The notes beneath the pieces were generated by a model that searched no databases, was not told where the DNA came from, and worked only from the letters and a program-made list of their open reading frames with translations. From positions 237,813-301,812 of the forward strand of contig NZ_FAOZ01000005.1 in assembly GCF_001536285.1 (NCBI RefSeq): DNA of 64,000 bases, read 5' to 3'. Positions 17,604-28,316 of the stretch are shown one piece after another; position 1 is the stretch's first letter, and every line of letters begins with the position of its first letter. The translations under genes and the position numbers were made by a program. This DNA is from Parafrankia irregularis. Its GTDB lineage: Bacteria > Actinomycetota > Actinomycetes > Frankiales > Frankiaceae.

Positions 17604-18308
17604 GTGGCTGTAACGAACGACGCGCGGCCTACGTCCCCCGTAGGCATCTTCTGGCGGTCGACCATCGGCAAGAAGGCCGTGATGGCCGTCACCGGAGCAG
17701 TGATGCTGCTCTATCTACTCGTCCATATGCTGGGCAACCTGAAGATCTTCTTCGGTCGCACCAGCTTCGACGAGTACGCGCACTGGCTGCGCACGATCGG
17801 CGACCCCGCGCTCCACGGAGCCTGGTTCCTCTGGATCATGCGGGCCGTCCTGACGGTGGCAGTCGTGCTGCACGCGACGTCGGCCTACCAGCTCAGCCGG
17901 CGTGACCTCAAGGCCCGGCCGCAGAAGTACTCACACCGGCAGCGCCTCGAGGCCAGCTACGCCGTGAACACGATGCGGTATGGCGGCATCGTCCTCGCCC
18001 TGTTCATCATTTACCACCTCCTCGACTTCACGGCTCTGACGCTGAACCGCAACGGAGTCGAAGGCGCCGCGTACGACAACGTGGTGTCCAGCTTCTCCGT
18101 GTGGTGGGTCACACTCTTCTACATCATCGCCATGCTAGCGCTCGGACTACACATCCATCACGGATTCTGGAGCGCTGCTCGTACCCTCGGCGTGCACAGC
18201 GCGGCCCGGGAGAAGAACCTGAAGATCGCCGCGACCGTTCTGGCGGTTCTCATCTCGGCGGGCTTCATGGTCGTTCCCATCGCCGTGCTGGCCGGATTGG
18301 TGGACTGA
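17604..18308 (+). CDS. sdhC: Succinate dehydrogenase cytochrome b558-type membrane subunit SdhC
   Basis: A 234-residue membrane anchor with about five transmembrane helices, of the single-subunit b558 family found in actinobacteria and Bacillus. The first helix contains [28 protein letters not shown]. Further helices carry His residues ([32 protein letters not shown]) that are candidate haem b ligands. It anchors SdhAB and passes electrons to quinone. GTG 17604 is chosen, with AGGG about 8 bases upstream; ATG 17562 is in frame but would run into the regulatory spacer. It overlaps nothing; sdhA begins one base after its stop. Confidence 0.92.
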   Translation: MAVTNDARPTSPVGIFWRSTIGKKAVMAVTGAVMLLYLLVHMLGNLKIFFGRTSFDEYAHWLRTIGDPALHGAWFLWIMRAVLTVAVVLHATSAYQLSRRDLKARPQKYSHRQRLEASYAVNTMRYGGIVLALFIIYHLLDFTALTLNRNGVEGAAYDNVVSSFSVWWVTLFYIIAMLALGLHIHHGFWSAARTLGVHSAAREKNLKIAATVLAVLISAGFMVVPIAVLAGLVD

Positions 18309-18309
18309 G

Positions 18310-20274
<1,965 letters not shown>

Positions 20275-20330
20275 TCCTCGCTGCCGGCCGTCGCCCGGCC
20301 GCCCCCGTCGGGGCGGCATGGTGGCGGCCG

Positions 20331-20415
20331 GCTCCGGGGGCACCCACTCCGGGGGCACCAGCTCCGGAGGCCACTGGGGGGATCACTCCGGGGGCACTGA
20401 CTCCGGGGGCACCAG
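20331..20415. repeat. 15-bp G-rich tandem repeat between sdhA and sdhB
   Basis: Several copies of CTCCGGGGGCACCAG and variants (20332-20346, 20347-20361, 20401-20415, plus degenerate units between). This G-run-rich array sits inside the 265-bp sdhA-sdhB gap, on the presumed operon transcript. Nothing else was recognised in the gap except the sdhB ribosome site at 20525-20530. Confidence 0.85.
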
Positions 20416-20539
20416 CCGCCTGTGCATCCGCCCCTGCCCCTGTTCCCTGCCATCCGCTTCCACAGCGCCGCAGGCGGCGCGATCACGGACGTCCGCATGC
20501 CGCGCGACGAGCCACACAGCACTCGAAGGAGCCCCGACC

Positions 20540-21283
20540 GTGAACCTCACCCTTCGGATCTGGCGGCAGCGCGGCCCGGAGGACCGCGGTGCCATGGTCA
20601 CCTACGAGCTGGCCGATGTCAGCCCGGACATGTCGTTCCTTGAGATGCTCGACGTGCTCAACGAGCGGCTCATCCTCGAGGGCGAAGACCCGGTGGCCTT
20701 CGACCACGACTGCCGCGAGGGCATCTGCGGCATGTGTGGCGTGGTCATCAACGGCCAGGCGCACGGCCCGCGGGACCGGACCACCACCTGCCAGCTCCAC
20801 ATGCGCGAGTTCGCCGACGGCGACGTCATCGACGTCGAGCCGTGGCGCGCGGCCGCCTTCCCGGTGGTGCGCGACCTGGTCGTCGACCGTTCCGGTTTCG
20901 ACCGGATCATCGGCTCCGGCGGTTACATCTCGGTCGTCACCGGCAGCGCGCCCGAGGCGCACGCGACGCCGGTGCCGAAGCCGATCGCCGACGCCGCGTT
21001 CGACAACGCGACCTGCATCGGCTGCGGTGCCTGCGTGGCGGCCTGCCCGAACGGCTCGGCGATGCTGTTCACCTCGGCCAAGGTCACCCACCTCAACCTG
21101 CTGCCGCAGGGCGCGCCGGAGCGCGAGAGCCGGGTGCGCGACATGGTCGCGCAGATGGACGAAGAGGGCTTCGGCGGGTGCACGAACACCGGCGAGTGCA
21201 CCGTCGCCTGCCCGAAGGGCATCCCGCTGACCAGCATCGGCAACCTCAACCGCGAGTACCTGCGGGCCCTGACCAAGCGGTAG
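20540..21283 (+). CDS. sdhB: Succinate dehydrogenase iron-sulfur subunit SdhB
   Basis: A 247-residue subunit with all three cluster sites. The N-terminal ferredoxin domain has CREGICGMC (Cys58, 63, 66) plus Cys84 for [2Fe-2S]. [12 protein letters not shown] (159-170) with the later cysteines of [15 protein letters not shown] (214-224) hold the [4Fe-4S] and [3Fe-4S] clusters. It relays electrons from SdhA to the SdhC quinone site. GTG 20540 has GAAGGA 9 bases upstream. The open frame continues back to 20108, but that part overlaps sdhA and is not conserved. It ends the operon at a strong hairpin. Confidence 0.95.
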   Translation: MNLTLRIWRQRGPEDRGAMVTYELADVSPDMSFLEMLDVLNERLILEGEDPVAFDHDCREGICGMCGVVINGQAHGPRDRTTTCQLHMREFADGDVIDVEPWRAAAFPVVRDLVVDRSGFDRIIGSGGYISVVTGSAPEAHATPVPKPIADAAFDNATCIGCGACVAACPNGSAMLFTSAKVTHLNLLPQGAPERESRVRDMVAQMDEEGFGGCTNTGECTVACPKGIPLTSIGNLNREYLRALTKR

Positions 21284-21320
21284 CCAGCCGCGGCCTCGGT
21301 CGCACCCGCACCCGCACAAC

Positions 21321-21375
21321 CCCGCCCACGGGCGGCGACAGGCACGGAGCGTGCCGGCCGCCGCCCGTGGGCGGG
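21321..21375 (+). terminator. Terminator hairpin after sdhB
   Basis: A perfect 17-bp stem CCCGCCCACGGGCGGCG (21321-21337) / 21359-21375, with a smaller GGCAC/GTGCC hairpin in its loop, followed by CCCTTTTGGG. The stability and position 38 bp after the sdhB stop mark the end of the operon. The T-run is short, as is common in very GC-rich genomes. Confidence 0.82.
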
Positions 21376-21418
21376 CCCTTTTGGGCCAGCTCACCCGGGC
21401 CGGACGGCTGAACCGCCC

Positions 21419-22756
21419 GTGCGGGGGAACATCTGGGGCGTGGACCCTCGTCCCCCGTCTGGTTTGTCTGTTGATCCGCGCCCGGATCAGGTGGCGGTCG
21501 TCGGTGCCGGCATGGTCGGCCTCTGCACGGCCTGGTACCTGCAGGAACGCGGTGTGGGCGTCACGGTCCTCGAACGTGACCGGGTGACGCCCGGTCCGGT
21601 GCACGGCGGCGCCGGTGCGTCCTGGGGCAGTGCCGGATGGCTCACTCCGGGTCTGGCCACTCCACTGCCCGAACCGGCGGTGCTGAGCTACGGGCTGCGG
21701 ATGTTCCTGCGCCCGGACTCCCCCGTGTTCCTGCCGCCCGCCGCCGACCCCGTTCTCGCCCGCTTCCTCGCCGGGTTCGTCCGGCACAGCACCCAGGCCC
21801 GCTGGCGCCGGGCGATGCGCGCCCTCTCTCCGCTCACCCAGCGCAGCCTGGAAGCCTTCGACGAGCTCGCCGACGGCGGGGTCGCGGCACCGACCAGGGC
21901 AGCCGCCCCGTTCCTGGCCTGTTTTCAGGACCGGGCCGGCGCCGAGGCGTTCCGCACCGAGCTCGACGAGGTGCGCCACTGCGGCCAGCCCGTCGACGCC
22001 GAGGATCTCGACCCGCTGGCGGCCCGGGACCTGGCACCGCTGCTGTCCGACCAGATCACCGACGTGATCCAGATCCACGGCCAGCGTTACTGCGATCCCG
22101 GCCGGTTCGTGGCCGCGCTGGCCGATGCCGTGCGCGAGCGCGGTGGGGTCATCCGGGAAGGCATCACCGTCGACAAGGTCATCGACCTGGGCTCCCGGGT
22201 GGTGCTGACCATGGCCGACCATGCCAGTCCGCCGGTGCGGTTCGACGCGGTGGTGCTGGCGGGCGGGGCCTGGCTGTCGCCGCTGGCGGCCCGGTTCGGC
22301 GTGCGGACCGTCGTGCAGGCCGGACGCGGCTACAGCTTCAGCGTCGCGGTGAAGGAGCCGCCCACCGGGCCGCTCTACTTTCCCGGCGCCCGGGTGGCGT
22401 GCACACCGATCGGCGCCGAGCTGCGAGTCGCCGGAATGATGGAGTTCCGCCGACCGGACGCACCGCCCGACCCACGCCGCATCGACGCGATCGTCACGGC
22501 CGCGCGCAGGCTGCTGCGCGGTGTCGATCTCGACGCCCGCGCCCTGGAGTGGATGGGGCCACGGCCATGCACCCCGGACGGGCTCCCCCTCATCGGGCCG
22601 ACGCTCTCGCCGCGGGTACATGTGGCCGGGGGGCACGGCATGTGGGGCATCACCCTGGGGCCGATCACCGGCCGGCTGGTGGCGGAGACGCTCGTCGACG
22701 GGCGCCTGCCCGCCGAGCTGGCTCCGTTCGATCCGCTGCGCCGTGGTTCCCGCTGA
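21419..22756 (+). CDS. FAD-dependent amino-acid dehydrogenase/oxidase (DadA-like)
   Basis: A 445-residue DAO-superfamily flavoprotein. FAD-binding VAVVGAGMVGLCTAWYL lies near residue 25, followed by TVLERD. A long substrate domain contains SWGSAGWLTPG and RYCDPGRFVAALADAVRERGG. C-terminal FAD contacts appear in MGPRPCTPDGLPLIGP and VAGGHGMWGITLGPITGRLVAE. This pattern is that of D-amino-acid dehydrogenase DadA and relatives, which deaminate D-amino acids and pass electrons to the respiratory chain; glycine/sarcosine oxidases are the alternative. The GTG 21419 start is provisional (GTG 21440 is also possible). It is a single gene between two terminators. Confidence 0.8.
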   Translation: MRGNIWGVDPRPPSGLSVDPRPDQVAVVGAGMVGLCTAWYLQERGVGVTVLERDRVTPGPVHGGAGASWGSAGWLTPGLATPLPEPAVLSYGLRMFLRPDSPVFLPPAADPVLARFLAGFVRHSTQARWRRAMRALSPLTQRSLEAFDELADGGVAAPTRAAAPFLACFQDRAGAEAFRTELDEVRHCGQPVDAEDLDPLAARDLAPLLSDQITDVIQIHGQRYCDPGRFVAALADAVRERGGVIREGITVDKVIDLGSRVVLTMADHASPPVRFDAVVLAGGAWLSPLAARFGVRTVVQAGRGYSFSVAVKEPPTGPLYFPGARVACTPIGAELRVAGMMEFRRPDAPPDPRRIDAIVTAARRLLRGVDLDARALEWMGPRPCTPDGLPLIGPTLSPRVHVAGGHGMWGITLGPITGRLVAETLVDGRLPAELAPFDPLRRGSR

Positions 22757-22787
22757 TCGTCGCTGACCGGCGACGGCTGGCATGGCG

Positions 22788-22820
22788 ACGGGCCGCCCGC
22801 GCTCTACGCGGGCGGCCCGT
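22788..22820. terminator. Bidirectional terminator hairpin
   Basis: A perfect 14-bp stem ACGGGCCGCCCGCG / CGCGGGCGGCCCGT with a 5-base loop, followed by GCCTTT. It lies 31 bp after the DadA-like gene and between convergent genes. The rest of the 239-bp gap to the LPXTG gene shows nothing further. Confidence 0.8.
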
Positions 22821-22995
22821 GCCTTTCATGGGTGGCACCGGATGCACCGTGAATCAACCAACGGTTCCGGTTGTCCTGACCACGGCCCGTGGCCGCGTGT
22901 CCGCGCCACGGCTGCGGACGATCGTCCTCAGTCGCCGGGTTGGATCATTCCACCCTGGGGATGTGGTCTCTGTCCCCGCTGGTTATCCGTCCAGG

Positions 22996-24306
22996 TCAGC
23001 CCTGCACCCGGCCGGCCAGCCGACGCCGCCGGGCGGCAACCCGGAGCAGGACACCGCCACCGAGCAGCGCGATCGCGATCGACATCATCGCGCCGGTCTC
23101 GACACCGGTGAAGGGCAGCGCGCCAGCGCCAGCGCCAGCACCGGCACCAGCCGCACCGACCCCGGCTCCACCGACGCCCACACCGACGACTCCACCAGCG
23201 ATGATGCAGTCACCGTCCCGGCGCCGGTCCTTGTCGTTGAACAGACCATCCTTGTCGTTGAACTGGCCGTCCTTGTCGTTGAAGCGGCCGTCCTTGTCAC
23301 CGTCGGCCAGCGGAGTGACCACCGGGGCGGCAAGGCCGTCACGGTGCACGCGGTCCTTGTCGTTGAAATCCTTGTCGTTGCGGATGTTCTTGTCGTCGAA
23401 GTCCTTGTTGCGGTCCTTGTCGAAGTCCTTGTTGCGGTCCTTGTCGAAGTCCTTGTTGCGGTCCTTGTCGAACCCGTCACCGAAGCAGGAACCGTTCCCG
23501 TCCCTGAACCGGTCCTTGTCGTGGTCCAGGCCCCAGCGGACCCAGTCGCTGATCAGATCAGCCGCCACGATCGGGTCGATCCCACCCTGGCCGATACCGA
23601 TGACGGTGACCTTGGCGGTGACGACCCGGGTCTTCTTCCACGGATGGACGACGGACGCGAGCCCACCCGGCGAGTCCTCGGCCGGGCTGTCCACCGTGGC
23701 GGGTGGCTGGACGTCGCTGGTGGTCGGCGGAACGTCGACCACCGGGCCGCCCACGTCCGGGCCGCCGAGCGATGCTCCGTCGACGGGCAGATCGTCCGCC
23801 GGCGGCGTGCCCTCGTCGTCGAAGCCGTCGTCGAACCCGTCACCGAAGCCGTCGCCGAAGCCGTCGTCGAACTCGTCGCCGGCCGGGTCAGCGAACGTGT
23901 CGCCGCCGGCCGAGTCGGAGAACTCCTCGTCGTCGGCGCCCGGGAACGCCGTCGTGGGCCCGCCCGCCACACCCACGCCAGTGAGAATGTGGGTGCCCAC
24001 GGTGCCGGGCGTGATCTGCTGGCTAAAGAGCCCGGAGCCGTTCACGGAGGCCGAGATGGTGCTGACTCCGTCGATCTGAATATCGACTGATGTGTTAGGC
24101 GCGAATCCACATCCACTGAAGGTCGTGTGCTCACCCAACAGGAGAAGGGATTTGGTGACATGACCTTCCCCGCTGTCTCCGGCACAGGAGACGGGTGGGT
24201 AGGGTCTGTCCTTGTCATCGAATGCCGTCGCCGGAGAAGCCGGCAGCGCAGCGAGCGCCAGCCCGCCGCCCGCTACCAGCGCGACGCCGAGAGTTCGGAA
24301 CTTCAT
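22996..24306 (-). CDS. LPXTG cell-wall-anchored protein with Asp-rich repeats
   Basis: A 436-residue surface protein of unknown function. It has a signal peptide (residues 1-28, ending PASPATA) and a small conserved-looking domain with CGFAPNTSVDIQIDG. Acidic D/G/F repeats follow at ~140-165 (DGFGDGFDDGF). Then come two repeat sets at ~290-375: KDRNKDFD octapeptides (24-bp units) and FNDKDG heptapeptides (21-bp units). A Gly/Ala/Val stretch leads to LPFTG (397-401), a hydrophobic helix and an RRRR tail, the classic sortase signal. The spaced acidic residues suggest Ca2+ binding, which is inference. GGGAGAG precedes the ATG. No sortase gene lies in the window. DUF4012 and BY-kinase genes lie upstream on the same strand. 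Confidence 0.82.
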   Translation of the reverse strand: MKFRTLGVALVAGGGLALAALPASPATAFDDKDRPYPPVSCAGDSGEGHVTKSLLLLGEHTTFSGCGFAPNTSVDIQIDGVSTISASVNGSGLFSQQITPGTVGTHILTGVGVAGGPTTAFPGADDEEFSDSAGGDTFADPAGDEFDDGFGDGFGDGFDDGFDDEGTPPADDLPVDGASLGGPDVGGPVVDVPPTTSDVQPPATVDSPAEDSPGGLASVVHPWKKTRVVTAKVTVIGIGQGGIDPIVAADLISDWVRWGLDHDKDRFRDGNGSCFGDGFDKDRNKDFDKDRNKDFDKDRNKDFDDKNIRNDKDFNDKDRVHRDGLAAPVVTPLADGDKDGRFNDKDGQFNDKDGLFNDKDRRRDGDCIIAGGVVGVGVGGAGVGAAGAGAGAGAGALPFTGVETGAMMSIAIALLGGGVLLRVAARRRRLAGRVQG

Positions 24307-24352
24307 TCAGATACTCTCCCTGCGGGTGATCAGTTCAAGCAGTCGGATGATT

Positions 24353-24392
24353 GACTACGGGGAGACTACAGAGAGTTACTCTCCGTGTCTAC
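24353..24392. other. Inverted repeats between the DUF4012 and LPXTG genes
   Basis: ACGGGGAG (24357-24364) pairs with CTCTCCGT (24379-24386) with one mismatch, and GAGAG-TTA-CTCTC (24371-24383) forms a nested dyad. Related ACTCTCCGT strings recur at 24414-24422 and, inverted, at 24485-24494. Lying 12 bp past the DUF4012 stop, it may be a terminator or an operator for the LPXTG gene. Confidence 0.45.
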
Positions 24393-24404
24393 GACCCGCA
24401 GCCG

Positions 24405-26372
24405 TCATCCAATAACTCTCCGTGACCACGGTCGCTCCACAGGAAGCCCCTCTACCACGAGGCGCTCGGGAAACGTCAGAGGCTGACTACGGAGAGTCAG
24501 CACAGGTCCGGCCGAAGGCTCCAGCACCCGGACCCGCAGCGTCCGAGTCTGCTCCCGGTCAACCGTCAGATAGCTCGACAGGACTGGGCGCCCCTTCTCC
24601 TCCCCCACCGCCAGCGAGATCGGCTTCCCGTCGACGCTGGCATCGACGAGCACGCTCCCGCGCCCGGTATAGAGGGAGATCCAGATGTTGTTCTGCGCCC
24701 CTTCATTACGCCAGCCGGGGATGTCGACGTCTCCGCGGTTGCGGACGTAATCGCTGAGACCCTCCGGTGCGGCGTTCGTCAGCGAAACAGTGATCGTCGC
24801 AAGTCCGGTTCCGTCCGGCCGGCGGTCGATGCGGTACTCGGTACTGCGCCGTAGCCAGAAGTCGAGCTTGCTCGCCGACGCGTTCTGGGTCACCACTCCC
24901 AGGAAAGGCCCGGGAACATCCAGCAGTGCCCCACCGAGTGCGGTCGTCGAAAGCGTCGCCTCCTCCTCGGCGTGGTTACTTGACACCAGCAGGCGCCCTT
25001 CGCCGGCGGCACGCGCCAACGCCCGGAGGAGTTTCGCGGTGTCACCCGCGGAACCCCCGCCGGTGACCACAGCCTGATAAACGGCCTCCCCGACCGAGGC
25101 GAAGAACTCGTCGCGCCGGTGGACATCGTCGATCTGCGCATAGACCCGGGACTCGACCAGTTCGACCAGTTGATCGGCCCGCACCGTCTGGCCGTCCGGC
25201 AGGACCGCCGGGCCGGTCACGGCCAGCAGGTAGGCCAGGGTCGTCGGGTCGAGGCTGATCGTCCCGTCCACCGCCTTACCCGTACCAGACCGGTAGAGCG
25301 CGGAGTAGAGCTGCCCCGCCGTCGGATAGTCCGGCGTGAGGTTCGCGTTCGCCCACACCCGGGCCGGCCAGAACTGGCCGTAGCGGGTCGCGAACTCCGC
25401 GGGCAGTTTCATGGCCGGTCGCAGTTGTGTCGGACCGCCCGGCAGGTTCCCGTTACCGGAGATGTCGTCGAGCTCGAGCCGGCCACGGGTGGCCGTCAGC
25501 ACGCCGAACCCGCCGATGATGCCGCCGTTCGCACGTGACTCGGCCGGGTTCTGCACAACCAGCAGGTAGCGGCGCTGCCCGCTCGCGCCGAGCAGATCCG
25601 GGCCCAGCCGGGTGGCGAGCACCAGGCTGTCCAGGACGCCGTGCAGCTTCTCGCCGGTCGCGGCCGCCTCGCTCCGGGCCGCGTCGACGCCCAGCTGATC
25701 ACCGAGGCCGTCGCAGGGCGACACCCGCCGCACCGCGTTCTCGAACGAGGTGACCGCCACGCGCGCCCGCTCGGCGGGAGCCCGGGCCGAGGCCAGCGCC
25801 GTCACGTTGATCGCCGTACCCGACCGCAGGGTGCTGGGGTCCAACCGGTTCCCCAGCTCGACGACCGGCCCCAGCGCGTTCGTCGCCACCCCGTCCAGCG
25901 CGGCGGCGAGCGCTGCACTGGAACGCAGCGGGCAGCCCGCGAACGGGAGATGCCCGGCCAGCGACCACAGCGGGTCGGACGTCAGTGACCGGGCCGAGTT
26001 CGTCCGCGCGACGATCTCGTCCATTGTTCGGCGCAGGTCCGCCGCCCCGGGGACAGCGCCGCCCGAAAGCGCGGACTGCAGCCCGGTGATCTGGGCCCGG
26101 GCGGCCTCCAGCTGCGACCGGGCGAGCAGTCCGCGCACACCCACCCAGGCACCGGCAGACACCACCACGGCAAGCAAAGCGGCGGCCAGGATGAACCGTC
26201 GCCGCGGGTGTTGCAGTCGGCCCCGGCCGCCTCTCGGGCGTCCGGGGCCATCCCCTCCCACCGGCTCCCCTGCGGGCCTTGCCGTCTCCCGCACCGGCGG
26301 CGCGGTCCGCGCCGCCGGCAGTGCCGACGGCGCGGACGGCTGCTCCGCTCCCCCCGTCGGCGGCTCCGTCAC
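24405..26372 (-). CDS. DUF4012 membrane-anchored protein
   Basis: A 655-residue protein with a Pro/Ala-rich cytoplasmic N-terminus, one transmembrane helix (~60-78, RRFILAAALLAVVVSAGAW) and a large extracellular DUF4012 domain. Typical strings are RRYLLVVQNPAESRANGGIIGGFGVLT and LYRSGTGKAVDGTISLDPTTLAYLLAVTGP. The biochemical activity of DUF4012 is unknown; in actinobacteria it is commonly encoded with exopolysaccharide genes, as here. Its ATG overlaps the stop of the upstream BY-kinase gene by four bases, so the two proteins are made together. Confidence 0.88.
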   Translation of the reverse strand: MTEPPTGGAEQPSAPSALPAARTAPPVRETARPAGEPVGGDGPGRPRGGRGRLQHPRRRFILAAALLAVVVSAGAWVGVRGLLARSQLEAARAQITGLQSALSGGAVPGAADLRRTMDEIVARTNSARSLTSDPLWSLAGHLPFAGCPLRSSAALAAALDGVATNALGPVVELGNRLDPSTLRSGTAINVTALASARAPAERARVAVTSFENAVRRVSPCDGLGDQLGVDAARSEAAATGEKLHGVLDSLVLATRLGPDLLGASGQRRYLLVVQNPAESRANGGIIGGFGVLTATRGRLELDDISGNGNLPGGPTQLRPAMKLPAEFATRYGQFWPARVWANANLTPDYPTAGQLYSALYRSGTGKAVDGTISLDPTTLAYLLAVTGPAVLPDGQTVRADQLVELVESRVYAQIDDVHRRDEFFASVGEAVYQAVVTGGGSAGDTAKLLRALARAAGEGRLLVSSNHAEEEATLSTTALGGALLDVPGPFLGVVTQNASASKLDFWLRRSTEYRIDRRPDGTGLATITVSLTNAAPEGLSDYVRNRGDVDIPGWRNEGAQNNIWISLYTGRGSVLVDASVDGKPISLAVGEEKGRPVLSSYLTVDREQTRTLRVRVLEPSAGPVLTLRSQPLTFPERLVVEGLPVERPWSRRVIG

Positions 26373-28201
26373 CGGCCCGCCGGGTGGTCCGGATAGTCGG
26401 CCGTGCCGTAGGCCAGCGGTGCCGTGGGTTCATCCGGCTGCCGTTGCGCGGCGATCTCGACCGCCGGGGAATCCTCGGCGCTCACCTGATCCGTCCCCTC
26501 CGCCGCCGCCGACGTCGCTGACTGCGTGGACGGCTCCGGGGCCGAACGCGGCTTTGATCGGGAGCCTCGACGGCCGCCGAGCCGGCTGTCAGCCTCGACC
26601 GCGGCCCTGGTCGCCGCCTTGCGCGCAGCCGCCGTCGGCTTGGCGGCGCGGCCATCGGCCACCCGGGTGTCGGACGACCCTCCGTCGGCCGGCCTGCTGT
26701 CGGCCGGCCTGCCGTCGGACGACGACGTGCCCGCCGCGGAGGTGGCCCGAACCCGGCCCTGGGCCGGGATGGCGGGCGACAACTCGTTCGGGATGCCGGC
26801 CTCCCCGCGGGAACGCAGGTGCCGAGGATGCGGGGCATAGATCTCGTAGTCGCCGTAGTAGTGAGAGTTGGCGCCCTTTGTCGGCATCATCGTGAGCACG
26901 GTGCCGAGCAGGTTCGCGTCCACTGCCCGCAGCGCCCCGACCGCCCGGCGCAGCTGCTCACGGCGCGTCCGGCCGGTACGGGCGACGAGCAGCGCACCAT
27001 CCACACGGGTGGCCAGAACGGCGGCGTCCGTCACCGGCAGCAGGGGCGGCGTGTCGATCAGGACGATGTCGAAGCGACTGTCGAGAACCTCGAGCAGCTC
27101 CGCCATGTTGCGCGAGCCGAGCAGCTCACTCGGGTTCGGCGGGACGGGGCCGCTGGGCAGAATCTCGATCCGTCCGTCACCAACCCGGCCCTCGCCCCAG
27201 GGCTGGAGCACGTCGTCCAGCTCCGCGGCGCCGATCAGCACCGACGTCAGCCCCGCCGCGGACTCGATTCCCAGGTACTCACCGAAGGACGGTCGCCGCA
27301 GGTCGCCTTCGACCAGGCACACGCGCGCCCCGCCCTGGGCGAGGGCGATCGCGAGGTTGCAGACGGTCGTGCTCTTGCCCTCCTGCGCGACCGAGCTGGT
27401 CACCAGGATCGACCGCGGGCCGGTGTCGATGTTGACGAACTGCAGGTTGGTACGGAGCTGGCGGAAAGCCTCCGCGCGCCGCGAGTGAGGACTGAGGTGG
27501 ACGATCAACGGGTGGCGGCCGGCATCCGAGTCGTAGCCGATCATGCCGAGGGTCGCGGCGCCCGTGATCACGCTCGCGTCGGAGTCCCCGCCGATGCTGG
27601 TGTCGAGACGGTGCCGGCCGATGCCGGCGGCAATCCCGACGATCACGCCCAGGAACAGGCCGATGGCCACGTTGCGGACGGGCTGCGGAGAGATCGGTGC
27701 GGTCGGCACCTTGGCTCGTTCCCACACCCTCACATGCACCGACGGTGGCTCGTCTTCGGCCGGCCGTTCGATCCGCTCGACCGCCGCGGAGAAGGCCTCG
27801 CCGACACTGTCCGCGATCGACTTCGCCCGCTGGGGGTCGGCGTCATGCACAACCGCCCGCAGCAGGACGGTGTCCGGCACGGCCTGTGCCTCGATCCGCG
27901 CGCTCAGAGCGGCAGGGCTTTCCGCCAGGTGGAGCCGGGCGATCACATCACTCGCGACCCGCTCACTGGCGACGAGGTTGGCGTACGACTTGACCCGTTG
28001 CTGCGAGAGTAGCCCGCCCTGGTACGCGCTCGCTGCGTTCGCGGCCTCCTCGGAGGAGGAGACCACCATCGTCACCGAGGCCGCGTACATCTTCGTCTGA
28101 CGCCAGCTGGTCGCCGCCGCGAGCAGACCGCCCAGCAGCACACACGCCAGCACAAGCAACCAACTTCGACGCAGGACGTGCACATATTCGCGCAGTTCCA
28201 C
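26369..28201 (-). CDS. Wzz-type chain-length determinant / BY-kinase fusion
   Basis: A 610-residue polysaccharide co-polymerase with tyrosine autokinase domain. The Wzz part starts MELREYVHVLRRSWLLV with TM1 at ~14-31 and TM2 at ~178-195 bracketing an extracellular loop. The kinase follows, with Walker A SSVAQEGKSTT (269-279), A' VEGDLRRP (297-304) and Walker B IVLIDTPPLLP. The C-terminal tail is long, Ala/Ser-rich and contains only a short tyrosine cluster (HYYGDYEIY) as candidate autophosphorylation sites, rather than the usual extended cluster. Such proteins control chain length of surface polysaccharide. The gene is divergent from the CapD-like gene. Confidence 0.9.
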   Translation of the reverse strand: MELREYVHVLRRSWLLVLACVLLGGLLAAATSWRQTKMYAASVTMVVSSSEEAANAASAYQGGLLSQQRVKSYANLVASERVASDVIARLHLAESPAALSARIEAQAVPDTVLLRAVVHDADPQRAKSIADSVGEAFSAAVERIERPAEDEPPSVHVRVWERAKVPTAPISPQPVRNVAIGLFLGVIVGIAAGIGRHRLDTSIGGDSDASVITGAATLGMIGYDSDAGRHPLIVHLSPHSRRAEAFRQLRTNLQFVNIDTGPRSILVTSSVAQEGKSTTVCNLAIALAQGGARVCLVEGDLRRPSFGEYLGIESAAGLTSVLIGAAELDDVLQPWGEGRVGDGRIEILPSGPVPPNPSELLGSRNMAELLEVLDSRFDIVLIDTPPLLPVTDAAVLATRVDGALLVARTGRTRREQLRRAVGALRAVDANLLGTVLTMMPTKGANSHYYGDYEIYAPHPRHLRSRGEAGIPNELSPAIPAQGRVRATSAAGTSSSDGRPADSRPADGGSSDTRVADGRAAKPTAAARKAATRAAVEADSRLGGRRGSRSKPRSAPEPSTQSATSAAAEGTDQVSAEDSPAVEIAAQRQPDEPTAPLAYGTADYPDHPAGR

Positions 28202-28264
28202 TCGTCGACCGCCTTCCCGGGAAGCTCACCCGAACACTCACCGTGACACTCAGCAAACGCAACT

Positions 28265-28312
28265 TACCAATTGGTAGTCGGTCATTTACCCACAGCCACA
28301 GTTACTCTGTGG
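28265..28312. promoter_or_regulatory. Two palindromes in the divergent polysaccharide promoter region
   Basis: TACCAATTGGTA (28265-28276) is a perfect 12-bp palindrome. CCACAG-TTACT-CTGTGG (28296-28312) has perfect 6-bp arms and ends 4 bp before the CapD-like ATG. The 115-bp gap separates divergent BY-kinase and CapD-like genes and is notably A/T-rich. The dyads are candidate operators; no cognate regulator is adjacent. Confidence 0.5.
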
Positions 28313-28316
28313 ACTC

